From CAYFFO01 sp964342485 (GTDB taxonomy: Bacteria > Chloroflexota > Dehalococcoidia > Lucifugimonadales > CAJWER01), in the NCBI GenBank assembly GCA_964342485.1, contig CAYFFO010000001.1:62001-126000 (forward strand): DNA of 64,000 nt. Reading direction: 5' to 3'. The notes under the pieces are model-generated. The model saw nothing but the letters and a program-made list of their open reading frames with translations, was not told the DNA's origin and did not search any database. The first letter of the stretch is position 1. Each line of letters starts with the position of its first letter. A program made the position numbers and the translations under genes. Below are positions 18,537-26,560 of this stretch, piece after piece.

Positions 18537-19256
18537 CTACTTATACCTAATCCTAGGATCTATGAAAGCATATGCCAAATCAGCCAACAAATTAGCCAAC
18601 ACAAAAGCTGACGCACCAATTAAAGTAATGGCCATAATAACTGGATAGTCTCTATCAAAAACTGACTCNNNNNNNNNNNNNNNNNNNNNNNNNNNNNNNN
18701 NNNNNNNNNNNNNNNNNNNNNNNNNNNNNNNNNNNNNNNNNNNNNNNNNNNNNNNNNNNNNNNNNNNNACCCAGCTCAGCTTAAGACAAAACAGCCATAA
18801 TAGAGCAGGCACGCTTACCATAACCGGTATGGACATCAAAACAAGTGTCACAGTGACCATCATCGGGTCTTCCCAGCTACCTTGCCTATGAGCAATAAAA
18901 AAACCCATGGGGATACCTAGACCGACACTGATTGACATAGCTGCTAATGCAAGTTGTGCAGAAACCCACATTTTTCTTAAGACCAAATCTCGCACAGATT
19001 GGCCCCTATATCTCAAGCTTTCTCCAAAATCACCTCTTACAAAAGACCACACATAATCGCCATATTGAACAAAGAAGGGTCTATTCAATCCCAGGTCTTC
19101 ACGCATCCTGTCTGCGATTTCAGGATCATAACGATTTCCCATAATTACCCTGACTGGATCTCCGGGGCCAAATCGCCCAAGAGAAAAAGTCATTAGGGAT
19201 GCAGCTAATAAAAGGAACGGTAGCCAAATTATTCGTTTAAGTATATAAGCCCACAC
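18537..19256 (-). CDS. Peptide-type ABC transporter permease, DppB/OppB family (internal gap)
   Basis: The first membrane subunit of the importer. The N-terminal part is typical: ILKRIIWLPFLLLAASLMTFSL helix, PGDP near residue 31, and LGLNRPFFVQYGDYV before the transmembrane core. The C-terminal part resumes at FDRDYPVIMAITLIGASAFVLANLLADLAYAFIDPRIRY. Between them is a 100-N gap (18669-18768). By comparison with the family's usual 305-340 residues, the missing part (including the EAA loop) should be nearer 110-120 codons, so the Ns understate it. The stop is within 20 bases of the next permease. Confidence 0.85.
   Translation of the reverse strand: MWAYILKRIIWLPFLLLAASLMTFSLGRFGPGDPVRVIMGNRYDPEIADRMREDLGLNRPFFVQYGDYVWSFVRGDFGESLRYRGQSVRDLVLRKMWVSAQLALAAMSISVGLGIPMGFFIAHRQGSWEDPMMVTVTLVLMSIPVMVSVPALLWLFCLKLSWXXXXXXXXXXXXXXXXXXXXXXXXXXXXXXXXXXESVFDRDYPVIMAITLIGASAFVLANLLADLAYAFIDPRIRYK
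18669..18768. other. Scaffold gap (100 N) inside permease gene
   Basis: Exactly 100 Ns with non-overlapping flanks. The gap keeps frame only by chance; the true missing stretch is probably over 300 bases. Confidence 0.8.
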
Positions 19257-19333
19257 TACCGAATATTCCTAATCTGAATGAAATTTAGTTTATAGCTTCT
19301 TTTCTATTATTATGTGCCAGGCGGATATTGAGT

Positions 19334-21043
19334 CTACTCCATAATAGTAATTTGTTTCAATTTTGGAACCACCATTGGCGTCATAATATATCCGTCTATG
19401 TAAGACTTTACCAGCGCATATCGATCACCAGTAAACCACATTGGTATCCAAGCTGCCTCATTAACAATCATCTGTTCAACTTTATTATAAAGAGCAACTC
19501 GTTTAATAATATCTGATTCAACTCTTGCTTCTTCCAATATTGCATCGATCTCAGAATTTTTGAAGTCTCCGTGATTTATACTACTTTCTGAATGGAATAG
19601 AATATCCAGAAAATCCTGTGGATCAGGGTAGTCTGCTTCCCAACCAAGGCCTGCATATGCTTGAAACTTCTTTGCGTCAAGATCTTCCAAATAAGTTGCC
19701 CACTCCACTTGCTGAATTTCTACCTCGATTCCTAATTCCTGGTTCCACATTTCTATAACAACTTCTAAGTCTAATCCGATTGTTCCACCTGTTCCAGGGA
19801 CGGTTATTATTATCCTTGGGCGTGAGTCAGCTTCTGCATATTTCGACTCTGAAAGAAGCTTTCTTGCTAATTCAGGATCATGTTTAAGACCAACAATCTC
19901 TTTACTATATCCGGGAAATCCAGGTGGCAAAATACCGTACGCTGGCTGTACAAGAGAAGATAAAACTTCTGTTGCTATAAGCTCTTTATCAATTGCATGG
20001 TTTAGTGCCTGTCGAAATTTACTATCGTCGAATGGCGCCATCTGTGCATTAAACCCTATATATGACACACTAAATCCAGGAGGAGCTATGACCAATTCTT
20101 TATTCAACGGTTCGTTAGGATCAAGTATCCTTTCAAGGTCAAATAACCCCACTCCTGTTATATCAATCTCGTCGTTCTCATACATAGCCATCGCCTGGCC
20201 TCCTGCCAGATTCAAAACAACCGTATCTACTCCTGCTTTCTCTCGATAATAATTTTCGTTCCTTTCAAGAATTATTCGCTCTCCAATTCTGTATTCTGCC
20301 AAACTAAAAGGACCTGTTCCAACCGGGTTATCTATCCACCAGCTCTTACCACCAGACTCAACTACCGATTTGTCCACAACATAGGCAGTCGGATATGTCA
20401 ATTTTGCCAGAAAATATGCCTTTGGAGCATCGATAGTTACCTGTAATGTTAGATCATCGATCACTTTCAGTCCCGTTATTTCTTGAGCCTTTCCGTCGAT
20501 AAATTCCTGCGCTCCCGAAATATCATTAAGATATGTGTCAGCAACAGGAGATGCCGTTTTAGGATTTGCTGCCCTTTCAATAGACCATTTAAAGTCATTT
20601 GCAGTCACTTTATTGCCATTATGAAACTGTACATCCTGCCGCAACTTGAATGTATAGATTTTTCCATCCTCTATCGTCCAGCTTTCCGCAATATCTGGTA
20701 CCAATTTAAGTTCAGTGTCTAGTGCAACAAGCCCGCTAAATATCTCTACCACTACACCTGCCGATGTTGTGTCTCCTGTCAAATGAGGATCTAGTGTTGG
20801 AGGATCGGACCATAACCGTCGAAAAACTCCGCTGGCTAACGGTTCTGTGATTTGGATTTTCTCTGTTCCTACCTTTTCTTCCGATAGGCTTTTAGGCACT
20901 TGTGGAGACGAATCTATAGATGTCGCTACCGATGAAGGTAGAGTTTGCGTAGGCTCTCCTAATTCTTCCGAAGTACCTCCGCATGCCAAGATTAAAACAG
21001 TTAATATTGATACGAAGCTAATCCACAATTTATTATTTACCAT
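19334..21043 (-). CDS. ABC transporter substrate-binding lipoprotein (SBP_bac_5 family)
   Basis: The extracytoplasmic peptide/solute receptor of the importer. From the ATG at 21043 (GAGG nine bases before it) the product is 569 residues. It starts with a signal ending in the lipobox LILAC, so the mature protein is a lipoprotein on Cys, then a Ser/Pro-rich linker. The SBP_bac_5 fold follows, with the signature region VQFHNGNKVTANDFKWSIERA near residue 135 and ADYPDPQDFLDILFHS near 465. Order on the minus strand is receptor, DppB, DppC. The two ATPase subunits are not encoded nearby, so they must lie elsewhere or be shared. Confidence 0.9.
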   Translation of the reverse strand: MVNNKLWISFVSILTVLILACGGTSEELGEPTQTLPSSVATSIDSSPQVPKSLSEEKVGTEKIQITEPLASGVFRRLWSDPPTLDPHLTGDTTSAGVVVEIFSGLVALDTELKLVPDIAESWTIEDGKIYTFKLRQDVQFHNGNKVTANDFKWSIERAANPKTASPVADTYLNDISGAQEFIDGKAQEITGLKVIDDLTLQVTIDAPKAYFLAKLTYPTAYVVDKSVVESGGKSWWIDNPVGTGPFSLAEYRIGERIILERNENYYREKAGVDTVVLNLAGGQAMAMYENDEIDITGVGLFDLERILDPNEPLNKELVIAPPGFSVSYIGFNAQMAPFDDSKFRQALNHAIDKELIATEVLSSLVQPAYGILPPGFPGYSKEIVGLKHDPELARKLLSESKYAEADSRPRIIITVPGTGGTIGLDLEVVIEMWNQELGIEVEIQQVEWATYLEDLDAKKFQAYAGLGWEADYPDPQDFLDILFHSESSINHGDFKNSEIDAILEEARVESDIIKRVALYNKVEQMIVNEAAWIPMWFTGDRYALVKSYIDGYIMTPMVVPKLKQITIME

Positions 21044-21109
21044 ATCTAGAAACCTCAAATATTCTTACTTTTTATTTATTTCAATCAAAATCAGGTTAAC
21101 AAAGTTGTT

Positions 21110-22226
21110 TCAAACCTTAGATGTTGTGTTTTCCCCAATCGACTGAGTTAGAAATTCGTTAATAAACCCCTGAATATCTCCATCCAAAACCCTTGCAGCA
21201 TCTGATGTCTCATAGTCTGTCCTGTGATCCTTGACCATTTTATAGGGGTGAAGAACGTAACTTCGAATCTGGTTACCCCATTCAGCAGCAATATGATCCC
21301 CTTTCAATTTTGCGACTTCTTTCGATTTGATATCAGCTTCTCGTTCTGCTAGTCTTGCTGTCAAAATTCTCATAGCTATAGTCTTGTTTTGATATTGAGA
21401 CCTTTCATTCTGACAACTAACCCGTATACCAGTAGGTTGGTGTGTGATTCTCACAGCAGTAGAATTCTTTTGAACGCTTTGTCCGCCTGCTCCGCCTGCC
21501 TTAAATACCTCTATTTTTAAGTCCGCAGGGTCTATCGATACATCAACTCCCATTTCAACTTCTGGAAGCACTTCCACAAGCGCAAATGAGGTGTGTCTCG
21601 CATGATCTGCGTCAAATGGCGAAATTCTTACCATGCGGTGAACACCTCGTTCAGACCTAAGATAACCGTATGAAAAATCTCCTGACACCTGCAATACTGC
21701 ACTTTTAACGCCTGCTTCTTCACCCGGAGACATGTCCAAAACATCTCCTTTCAATCCATTTCTCTCAGCCCATCGAAGAAACATTCGAATCAGCATACGA
21801 ACCCAATCTTGTGATTCTGTCCCTCCAGCTCCTGCATGTATAGCCAATATTGCATTATTTTTATCGTGTTGGCCCGACAATGCCATTTTAAATTCTTTAC
21901 CGTCTATTTCTTTTGAAAGATCTTTAACCTCTTTAAGTATGGTATTTATGACTGGCTCGTCATTTTCTTCTATAGCGAGTTCTGTTAACTCGCTTAAAGA
22001 TTTAACTTCGTTTTCGATTCTGGCCCAATCATCTATTTCGGATGTCAAATCCGCTAATTGTTTCATCTTTGCTCTGGCTTTGGCGGCATCATCCCAGAAT
22101 TCAGGGAGCAAAGATTCTTTTTCAAGTAAAGTAGAAAAGTTTTTTTTCCCTGTAATGTCAAAGACGCACCATTAAATCAGCTACTCGCTGATGTATTTGT
22201 AAGACGGCTGAGTTTAATTCATTCAT
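21110..22226 (-). CDS. prfB: Peptide chain release factor 2, with programmed +1 frameshift
   Basis: Terminates translation at UGA and UAA. The gene is in two frames: ATG at 22226 opens a 22-codon first frame ending CGT CTT TGA, and a +1 slip at CTT-TGA-C (22163-22157) joins it to the main frame. Coding is 22226-22161 then 22159-21110, giving 371 residues (usual about 365). After the slip the protein reads LDITGKKNF..., continuous with RF2 homologues. The SPF stop-codon recognition tripeptide is at about residues 202-204, and the GGQ motif in AGGAGGQSVQKNS is at about 247-249. Internal UGA at the slip site gives autoregulation by RF2 level. Confidence 0.92.
22157..22163 (-). promoter_or_regulatory. 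prfB programmed +1 ribosomal frameshift site
   Basis: The minus strand reads CTTTGAC, the classical RF2 slip heptamer (CUU shifts to UUU at a slowly decoded UGA followed by C). It comes exactly 22 codons after the start. The upstream Shine-Dalgarno-like stimulator is weak here (ATGGTG). Confidence 0.9.
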
Positions 22227-22381
22227 GATTAACGGTCTTCCACCTTTTCTTATTATCTAATAATTAGAACGGATCAAATTCCATTTAAGTTAGTATCTAT
22301 TCTAATAGCATTATACATTTCATTAGACATCAAATCCTAATTACTAAAAATGAGATTAGAATAATAAAGGTCGTGTGATCC

Positions 22382-22411
22382 TTGGAAAATATTGTTGATA
22401 TCCGATATAAT
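22382..22411 (+). promoter_or_regulatory. Candidate sigma-70-type promoter for rpsU
   Basis: TTGGAA (22382-22387) and a perfect TATAAT (22406-22411) are separated by 18 bases, and lie about 50 bases before the rpsU start. Confidence 0.5.
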
Positions 22412-22461
22412 GAATATTCTATAATTTCGTTTATATTAAATTGTCAGGGAGGATGATAGCT

Positions 22462-22653
22462 TTGACCTTTGTCACAATCAGAGAAGGTGAAGATGGGGAG
22501 CAGCTTTTAAAGCGCTTCCAGACCTCTATGCAACGATCTGGAATCTTGCGTGAACTTAGAAACCGTAGATTCTTTCGTTCCAAAGGAGAACAAACCCGCA
22601 TGGATAAAGCTCGTAGTCTTAGGCGGCTACGAAGAAAGCGCCCGGTTCGATAA
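22462..22653 (+). CDS. rpsU: 30S ribosomal protein bS21
   Basis: A small basic protein of the 30S subunit platform, near the anti-Shine-Dalgarno end of 16S rRNA. The 63-residue product reads through the family core FQTSMQRSGILRELRNRRFF and ends in a KARSLRRLRRKRP tail. I chose TTG at 22462 as start. It begins MTFVTIREGED, matching the usual bS21 N-terminus, and AGGGAGG lies nine bases upstream. The in-frame ATG at 22453 abuts that ribosome-binding site and so is unlikely to be used; TTG at 22441 lies upstream of it. Confidence 0.9.
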   Translation: MTFVTIREGEDGEQLLKRFQTSMQRSGILRELRNRRFFRSKGEQTRMDKARSLRRLRRKRPVR

Positions 22654-22693
22654 ATTACAACAGTTCGCCTGTGAAACAGTTGTACAGGGCGGG

Positions 22694-23530
22694 CTATTCA
22701 CAGTTTAATTGCCTACCCGTTGGTCTTCTCCAAGAAGTTCCTGCTGTAAGATCCATAAATTCCTTATGCAAAATTTTGTTTGAGGCGACAATGCCGTCGC
22801 TGTATAATCCTGCTGCTGCCCCTTGACGATCTGTTATTATTCCGCCGGCTTCTTCCAGCATCAAAATTCCAGAAACTTGATCCCAAGGTGCAAGTTTATG
22901 GTGAAAATAAAGATCTATTAAGCCTGCAGCTGCATATGATATCCCTAATGCAGCTGAACCCATTATCCTAGCGGTTTGCATGCCTGGCCAGATCTTGCTA
23001 ATTATATCTAGCCCATTTGATGCTCCCTGATTGTCATAACTCATGTCCATTCCTATTATGCACTCTTCAATCATTTCTCTATTAGAAACAGAGGCTGAAT
23101 TGCCATTCATGTAAAACCCTTTGCCTTTCTGTGCCTCAAACATATCTTTGGCAATTGGATCGTAGTTAACACCAGCCAGCACTTCTCCATCAAAAACCAG
23201 GCCAATTACTGTCGAAAAAACAGGAATTCCAGATGCATAATTCCGGGTTCCATCTAATGGGTCTACTATCCATGTGAATCCTCTGTTATTTTCATTTCCA
23301 GATGATTCCTCTCCTAACATTTCCATATCTGGATATTCTTTTCCCAAAAAATCGAATACCGCTTTCTCGACCATTAAGTCTACATCTGTGACAATATTTC
23401 CTCTTCCTTTGTAGACCACTTTTAGCGTGGACCTATATCTATCGATAAGAATTTCTCCTGCCATTAAGGCAGCTTCTCTAGCTACAGTCAAAACATCCTT
23501 GCCTGAAGAGCTGGTAGGAATTTCTATCAC
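22694..23530 (-). CDS. Inositol monophosphatase family protein
   Basis: A Mg2+-dependent sugar-phosphate phosphatase. The 278-residue product has the metal-binding sites GEES near residue 78 (Glu), WIVDPLDGTRNYASG near 92-105 (two Asp) and APWDQVSGILMLEEAGG near 220 (third Asp). Candidate substrates are inositol 1-phosphate, histidinol phosphate or a sugar phosphate. A link to the inositol-lipid genes at 14-16 kb is possible but untested. It starts with GTG (AAGGACGG upstream) and closely follows the enolase-superfamily gene on the same strand. Confidence 0.85.
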   Translation of the reverse strand: MIEIPTSSSGKDVLTVAREAALMAGEILIDRYRSTLKVVYKGRGNIVTDVDLMVEKAVFDFLGKEYPDMEMLGEESSGNENNRGFTWIVDPLDGTRNYASGIPVFSTVIGLVFDGEVLAGVNYDPIAKDMFEAQKGKGFYMNGNSASVSNREMIEECIIGMDMSYDNQGASNGLDIISKIWPGMQTARIMGSAALGISYAAAGLIDLYFHHKLAPWDQVSGILMLEEAGGIITDRQGAAAGLYSDGIVASNKILHKEFMDLTAGTSWRRPTGRQLNCE

Positions 23531-23564
23531 TAACCAATACCGTCCTTATTCAATGATTTGTTAA

Positions 23565-24710
23565 TCAATAATTTGTGTATGATCCATCTTTCTTGTGTAG
23601 ATGTGTAGCTTCCCAAAATTCTATTGTTTCAGTAGCTGCTTCTTCGTTGAATTCAACACCCAAGCCAGGCGCTGTTGGCAATGGAAAATGTGTACCTTTA
23701 ATTTTTGGCTGTTCTGGGAACATTTCTGGGCCAAAAACCAAATCCTTACTACGCTCCTCCAACCAGGCATAGTTTGGTACGGCCGCTGCAAAGTGTAGAT
23801 TCGCTGCTGTGCTAATTGGTCCGAGGGGATTATGCGGCATCATGTCAATATAATGTGCCTCACACCAACCAGCAACTTTCATTGCCTCTGTAAATCCACC
23901 TACGTTGCAAATATCGATTCTCGCAAAATTAACAATTCCCTCCTCAATATATGGCATAAATTGCCACTTACTCGAAAATTCTTCCCCAATTGCAAAAGGC
24001 ACATCTGTGAGCATTCGAAGCGCTTTATATGAACCAGGTGATTCGTCACGAATTGGTTCTTCGATAAAATCTAGTGTGCCAGAAGGCATTTTCTGGCAAA
24101 ACGATGCTGCTTCCGCTACGCTAAGTCTGTGATGATACTCTAATCCAAGAACAGGACCGTCACCTACTTTTTCACGAATCTTTCTCATCCATTCTGAGGT
24201 TAGTGCTATTGATTCCCGAGGTTCAAAAAGACTCTCGTCACCATGTGTCTCAGGCTCACCAAAAGTGAACCGTATGGCTGGCCATCCTTCTGACACCAAT
24301 CGTGAGGCATCATCTAAGATATCTGGCCCCATGCCAACATGAGAGGTTGTAAAACACGGAATCCAATCACGGTTAGTGCCACCAAGAATTTGATAAACAG
24401 GCACACCGAGACTTCGTGCCACAATATCATGAAGAGCCAAGTCAATTGCTGATATAGCAGCTGTTAAAACCCTTCCCCCCTCAAAATATTGACTCCGATA
24501 CATTTCTTGCCAAAGTGCACTTATGCGTCGTGGGTCTTGTCCAATAATGAACTGTCTATAGTGTTCTATAGCTCCTTTTACAGCCAGTTCTCTTCCAACC
24601 AACCCAGACTCACCCCATCCATGCAGGCCAACATCCGTTTCTATTTTCACAATCATGAGATTTCGGACTGACCCTCTGGCGATCATTGGCCTGACGTCTG
24701 TGATTTTCAT
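23565..24710 (-). CDS. Enolase-superfamily dehydratase (mandelate racemase / galactonate dehydratase-like)
   Basis: Probably dehydrates a sugar acid. The 381-residue protein has the capping domain (MKITDVRPMIARGS) and the TIM-barrel. DICNVGGFTEAMKVAG near residue 280 and MPHNPLGPISTAA near 310 resemble D-galactonate dehydratases; FIEEPI near 220 and AIGEEF near 245 supply metal-ligand acids. The first metal ligand and adjacent acid/base read LEYHHR where galactonate dehydratase has Asp-x-His. The KxK pair of other subgroups is absent (AIRFTF). The ATG at 24710 has AAGGAG six bases upstream. The gene sits between a transhydrogenase and a phosphatase, a catabolic context. Confidence 0.85.
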   Translation of the reverse strand: MKITDVRPMIARGSVRNLMIVKIETDVGLHGWGESGLVGRELAVKGAIEHYRQFIIGQDPRRISALWQEMYRSQYFEGGRVLTAAISAIDLALHDIVARSLGVPVYQILGGTNRDWIPCFTTSHVGMGPDILDDASRLVSEGWPAIRFTFGEPETHGDESLFEPRESIALTSEWMRKIREKVGDGPVLGLEYHHRLSVAEAASFCQKMPSGTLDFIEEPIRDESPGSYKALRMLTDVPFAIGEEFSSKWQFMPYIEEGIVNFARIDICNVGGFTEAMKVAGWCEAHYIDMMPHNPLGPISTAANLHFAAAVPNYAWLEERSKDLVFGPEMFPEQPKIKGTHFPLPTAPGLGVEFNEEAATETIEFWEATHLHKKDGSYTNY

Positions 24711-24769
24711 CGCGTACTCCTTCCTAAACAATGTCTGATTAAAGATTCATTGGCCTATCACAGGCCTAA

Positions 24770-26047
24770 TTACCACAACACCATAGATTCTGAAAATAGG
24801 TTTCTTAGCTCTTGTTTTCCTGTAGGAATGGGAGCCAGTTTCGTAACTCTATGCTGTGGAAGTGTCCCGTTTACCAAGTTATCTATATCTGAATCTACAT
24901 AACCAAGCGCTTGCAAACCGTTTGGCATACTAATATCTCTTAATAAGTCAACTATAGACTGTGATAAAACTGCTCCAGCATTTATTGCCGAGCATTGACT
25001 TATATCAGCTCCCATTAAATTAGCGGCTGTCAAATGTCTTTGTGGATCAGAACTAGCCGTGTAACGAAATACGGCTGGAGCGTTAACTGCAACTGACAGG
25101 CCATGAGGGATAATCGGATGGGTATTGGGATATCCATCTGGTTGGTAGTCTCTTACCATGCCTGAAACAGGGTACGACATACCATGTGGTAGATGACAGC
25201 CAGCATTCCCAAATCCGACACCAGCGAAACTTGCTGCCAATATCATCTGGCTACGAGCTTCTTTATCAGTAGGGTCATTAACGGCTGTCCTTATATTTTT
25301 GGCAACCATCTCAATTGCCTTCATCGACCAAACATCACTAATCGGATTTGCTCCCTGATAAGCAGGCCTTTGACCCGGATTGTCCGGCGCATCACGGTTG
25401 ATATACTTTAAAGCCGTATATGATTCAAGCCCGTGACAAAGTACGTCTAGCCCACTGCATGCTACGACCATTGGGTGTAACGTTTCAGTATTAATAGGGT
25501 CCACTAGTCCCATTGTAGGCCTCAACAACCTATGTGCAATTCCCGTCTTAGCATGAATCTCATGGAAGTCAAATATGGCCACGCCCGTTGTCTCACTACC
25601 AGTTCCAGAAGTGGTAGGGACGGCGATTAATGGTTTTAATGGACCAGGCACTGTTTTGCCCAAGCCTATTGGAGAGTTTACAAAAGTAAGAAAATCTTCA
25701 GGGTAGCTTGAATACAGGTTAGCAGCTTTTGCCGTATCAATGGTTGATCCGCCTCCCACAGCAACAAACCCATCAAACTTTCCTTCAATTGCAAAGGAGA
25801 TTGCTTCCTTGAAAGATTTATCGGTCGGCTCAACTCTAACATTACCAAATATTACATACTCTATAGATTCATCTTCTAAAGAATTAATAGCCCGAACTAC
25901 AACTTGGCTGTCCATTAAATCAGGGTCAGTCAAAAGCATTATTCTACGACATCCCATACGCTTAATTTCAAATCCCAACTCTCGAGTTACACCTGGTCCG
26001 AACTTAATACTGGTCGTGTCTATAGAAAACGCCGTCTCTTTATTCAA
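24770..26047 (-). CDS. Iron-containing alcohol dehydrogenase, hydroxyacid-oxoacid transhydrogenase type
   Basis: Best match by eye is the ADHFE1/HOT branch of group III alcohol dehydrogenases, which oxidises hydroxy acids such as 4-hydroxybutyrate while reducing 2-oxoglutarate on a tightly held NAD. Landmarks in the 425-residue protein are VGGGSTIDTAKAANLY near residue 97, VPTTSGTGSETTGVAIF near 143, and metal ligands in SGLDVLCHGLESYTA near 210, with HLPHGMSYPVSGMVRDY and IIPHGLSVAVNAPAVF at 285-330. The last two blocks are specific to this branch. It starts with TTG (AAGG upstream). The enolase-superfamily gene is 59 bases downstream. Confidence 0.85.
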   Translation of the reverse strand: MNKETAFSIDTTSIKFGPGVTRELGFEIKRMGCRRIMLLTDPDLMDSQVVVRAINSLEDESIEYVIFGNVRVEPTDKSFKEAISFAIEGKFDGFVAVGGGSTIDTAKAANLYSSYPEDFLTFVNSPIGLGKTVPGPLKPLIAVPTTSGTGSETTGVAIFDFHEIHAKTGIAHRLLRPTMGLVDPINTETLHPMVVACSGLDVLCHGLESYTALKYINRDAPDNPGQRPAYQGANPISDVWSMKAIEMVAKNIRTAVNDPTDKEARSQMILAASFAGVGFGNAGCHLPHGMSYPVSGMVRDYQPDGYPNTHPIIPHGLSVAVNAPAVFRYTASSDPQRHLTAANLMGADISQCSAINAGAVLSQSIVDLLRDISMPNGLQALGYVDSDIDNLVNGTLPQHRVTKLAPIPTGKQELRNLFSESMVLW

Positions 26048-26127
26048 TATGATTTGACCTTGTTATTATTAACTGAACAAGCACTAAATAGGCGGTTCAA
26101 ATTTAGTTAGATTATGAATTTGGATAT

Positions 26128-26367
26128 TTATCCATTACTCACTGACAGGCAGGTTACGGTTCTAACTATTCCATCAATATTGTGAATTTGTGTTGACACT
26201 AAATTTCCAACCTCGTTAAGATCTGATGCTGAGGCTACCGCTATTATGTCATACGGTCCAGTCACAGAATCAACAGACCTGATCGGTTGTAAATCAGATA
26301 GTTGCCTGGCAACATCTCTAGACTTGCCTACAGCTGTTTCGATAAGAATAAAAGCCTTCGTTTCCAT
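26128..26367 (-). CDS. Stand-alone Lrp/AsnC-type effector domain (RAM)
   Basis: A 79-residue protein consisting only of the ligand-binding and oligomerisation domain of Lrp/AsnC regulators, without a DNA-binding helix-turn-helix. The pattern is AFILIETAVGKSRDVARQL, then VDSVTGPYDIIAVASASDLNEV and HNIDGIVRTVTCLSV at the end. The ATG at 26367 has a perfect AGGAGG five bases upstream; the longer frame to 26433 is not needed. Such proteins bind amino acids and may modulate partner regulators. It is first in a likely four-gene unit with the transhydrogenase, dehydratase and phosphatase. Confidence 0.85.
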   Translation of the reverse strand: METKAFILIETAVGKSRDVARQLSDLQPIRSVDSVTGPYDIIAVASASDLNEVGNLVSTQIHNIDGIVRTVTCLSVSNG

Positions 26368-26560
26368 AAATACCTCCTTGGCTGCTTTTTTAAATAGCAT
26401 TACGATCATCTTGCCGCGAGACTTGGACAGCAAATTCTAATTCTCGTTAATCAAAGTGTCAACGCCTTTGTAGCTATTTTACCTTTTCTTGTAGATAAAT
26501 TTCGCTTGGCTAATTGACTGTACGATACACCCAAAATAAAATGGTTATTGGAGATTAAAC

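Noticed and set aside
21110..22111. prfB starting at 22111
   Set aside because: It lacks the conserved N-terminal segment, which is present in another frame and joined by the CTTTGAC shift site.
22654..22693. Terminator between rpsU and the phosphatase gene
   Set aside because: A bulged CGCCTGT/ACAGGGCG stem is present but there is no T run on either side.
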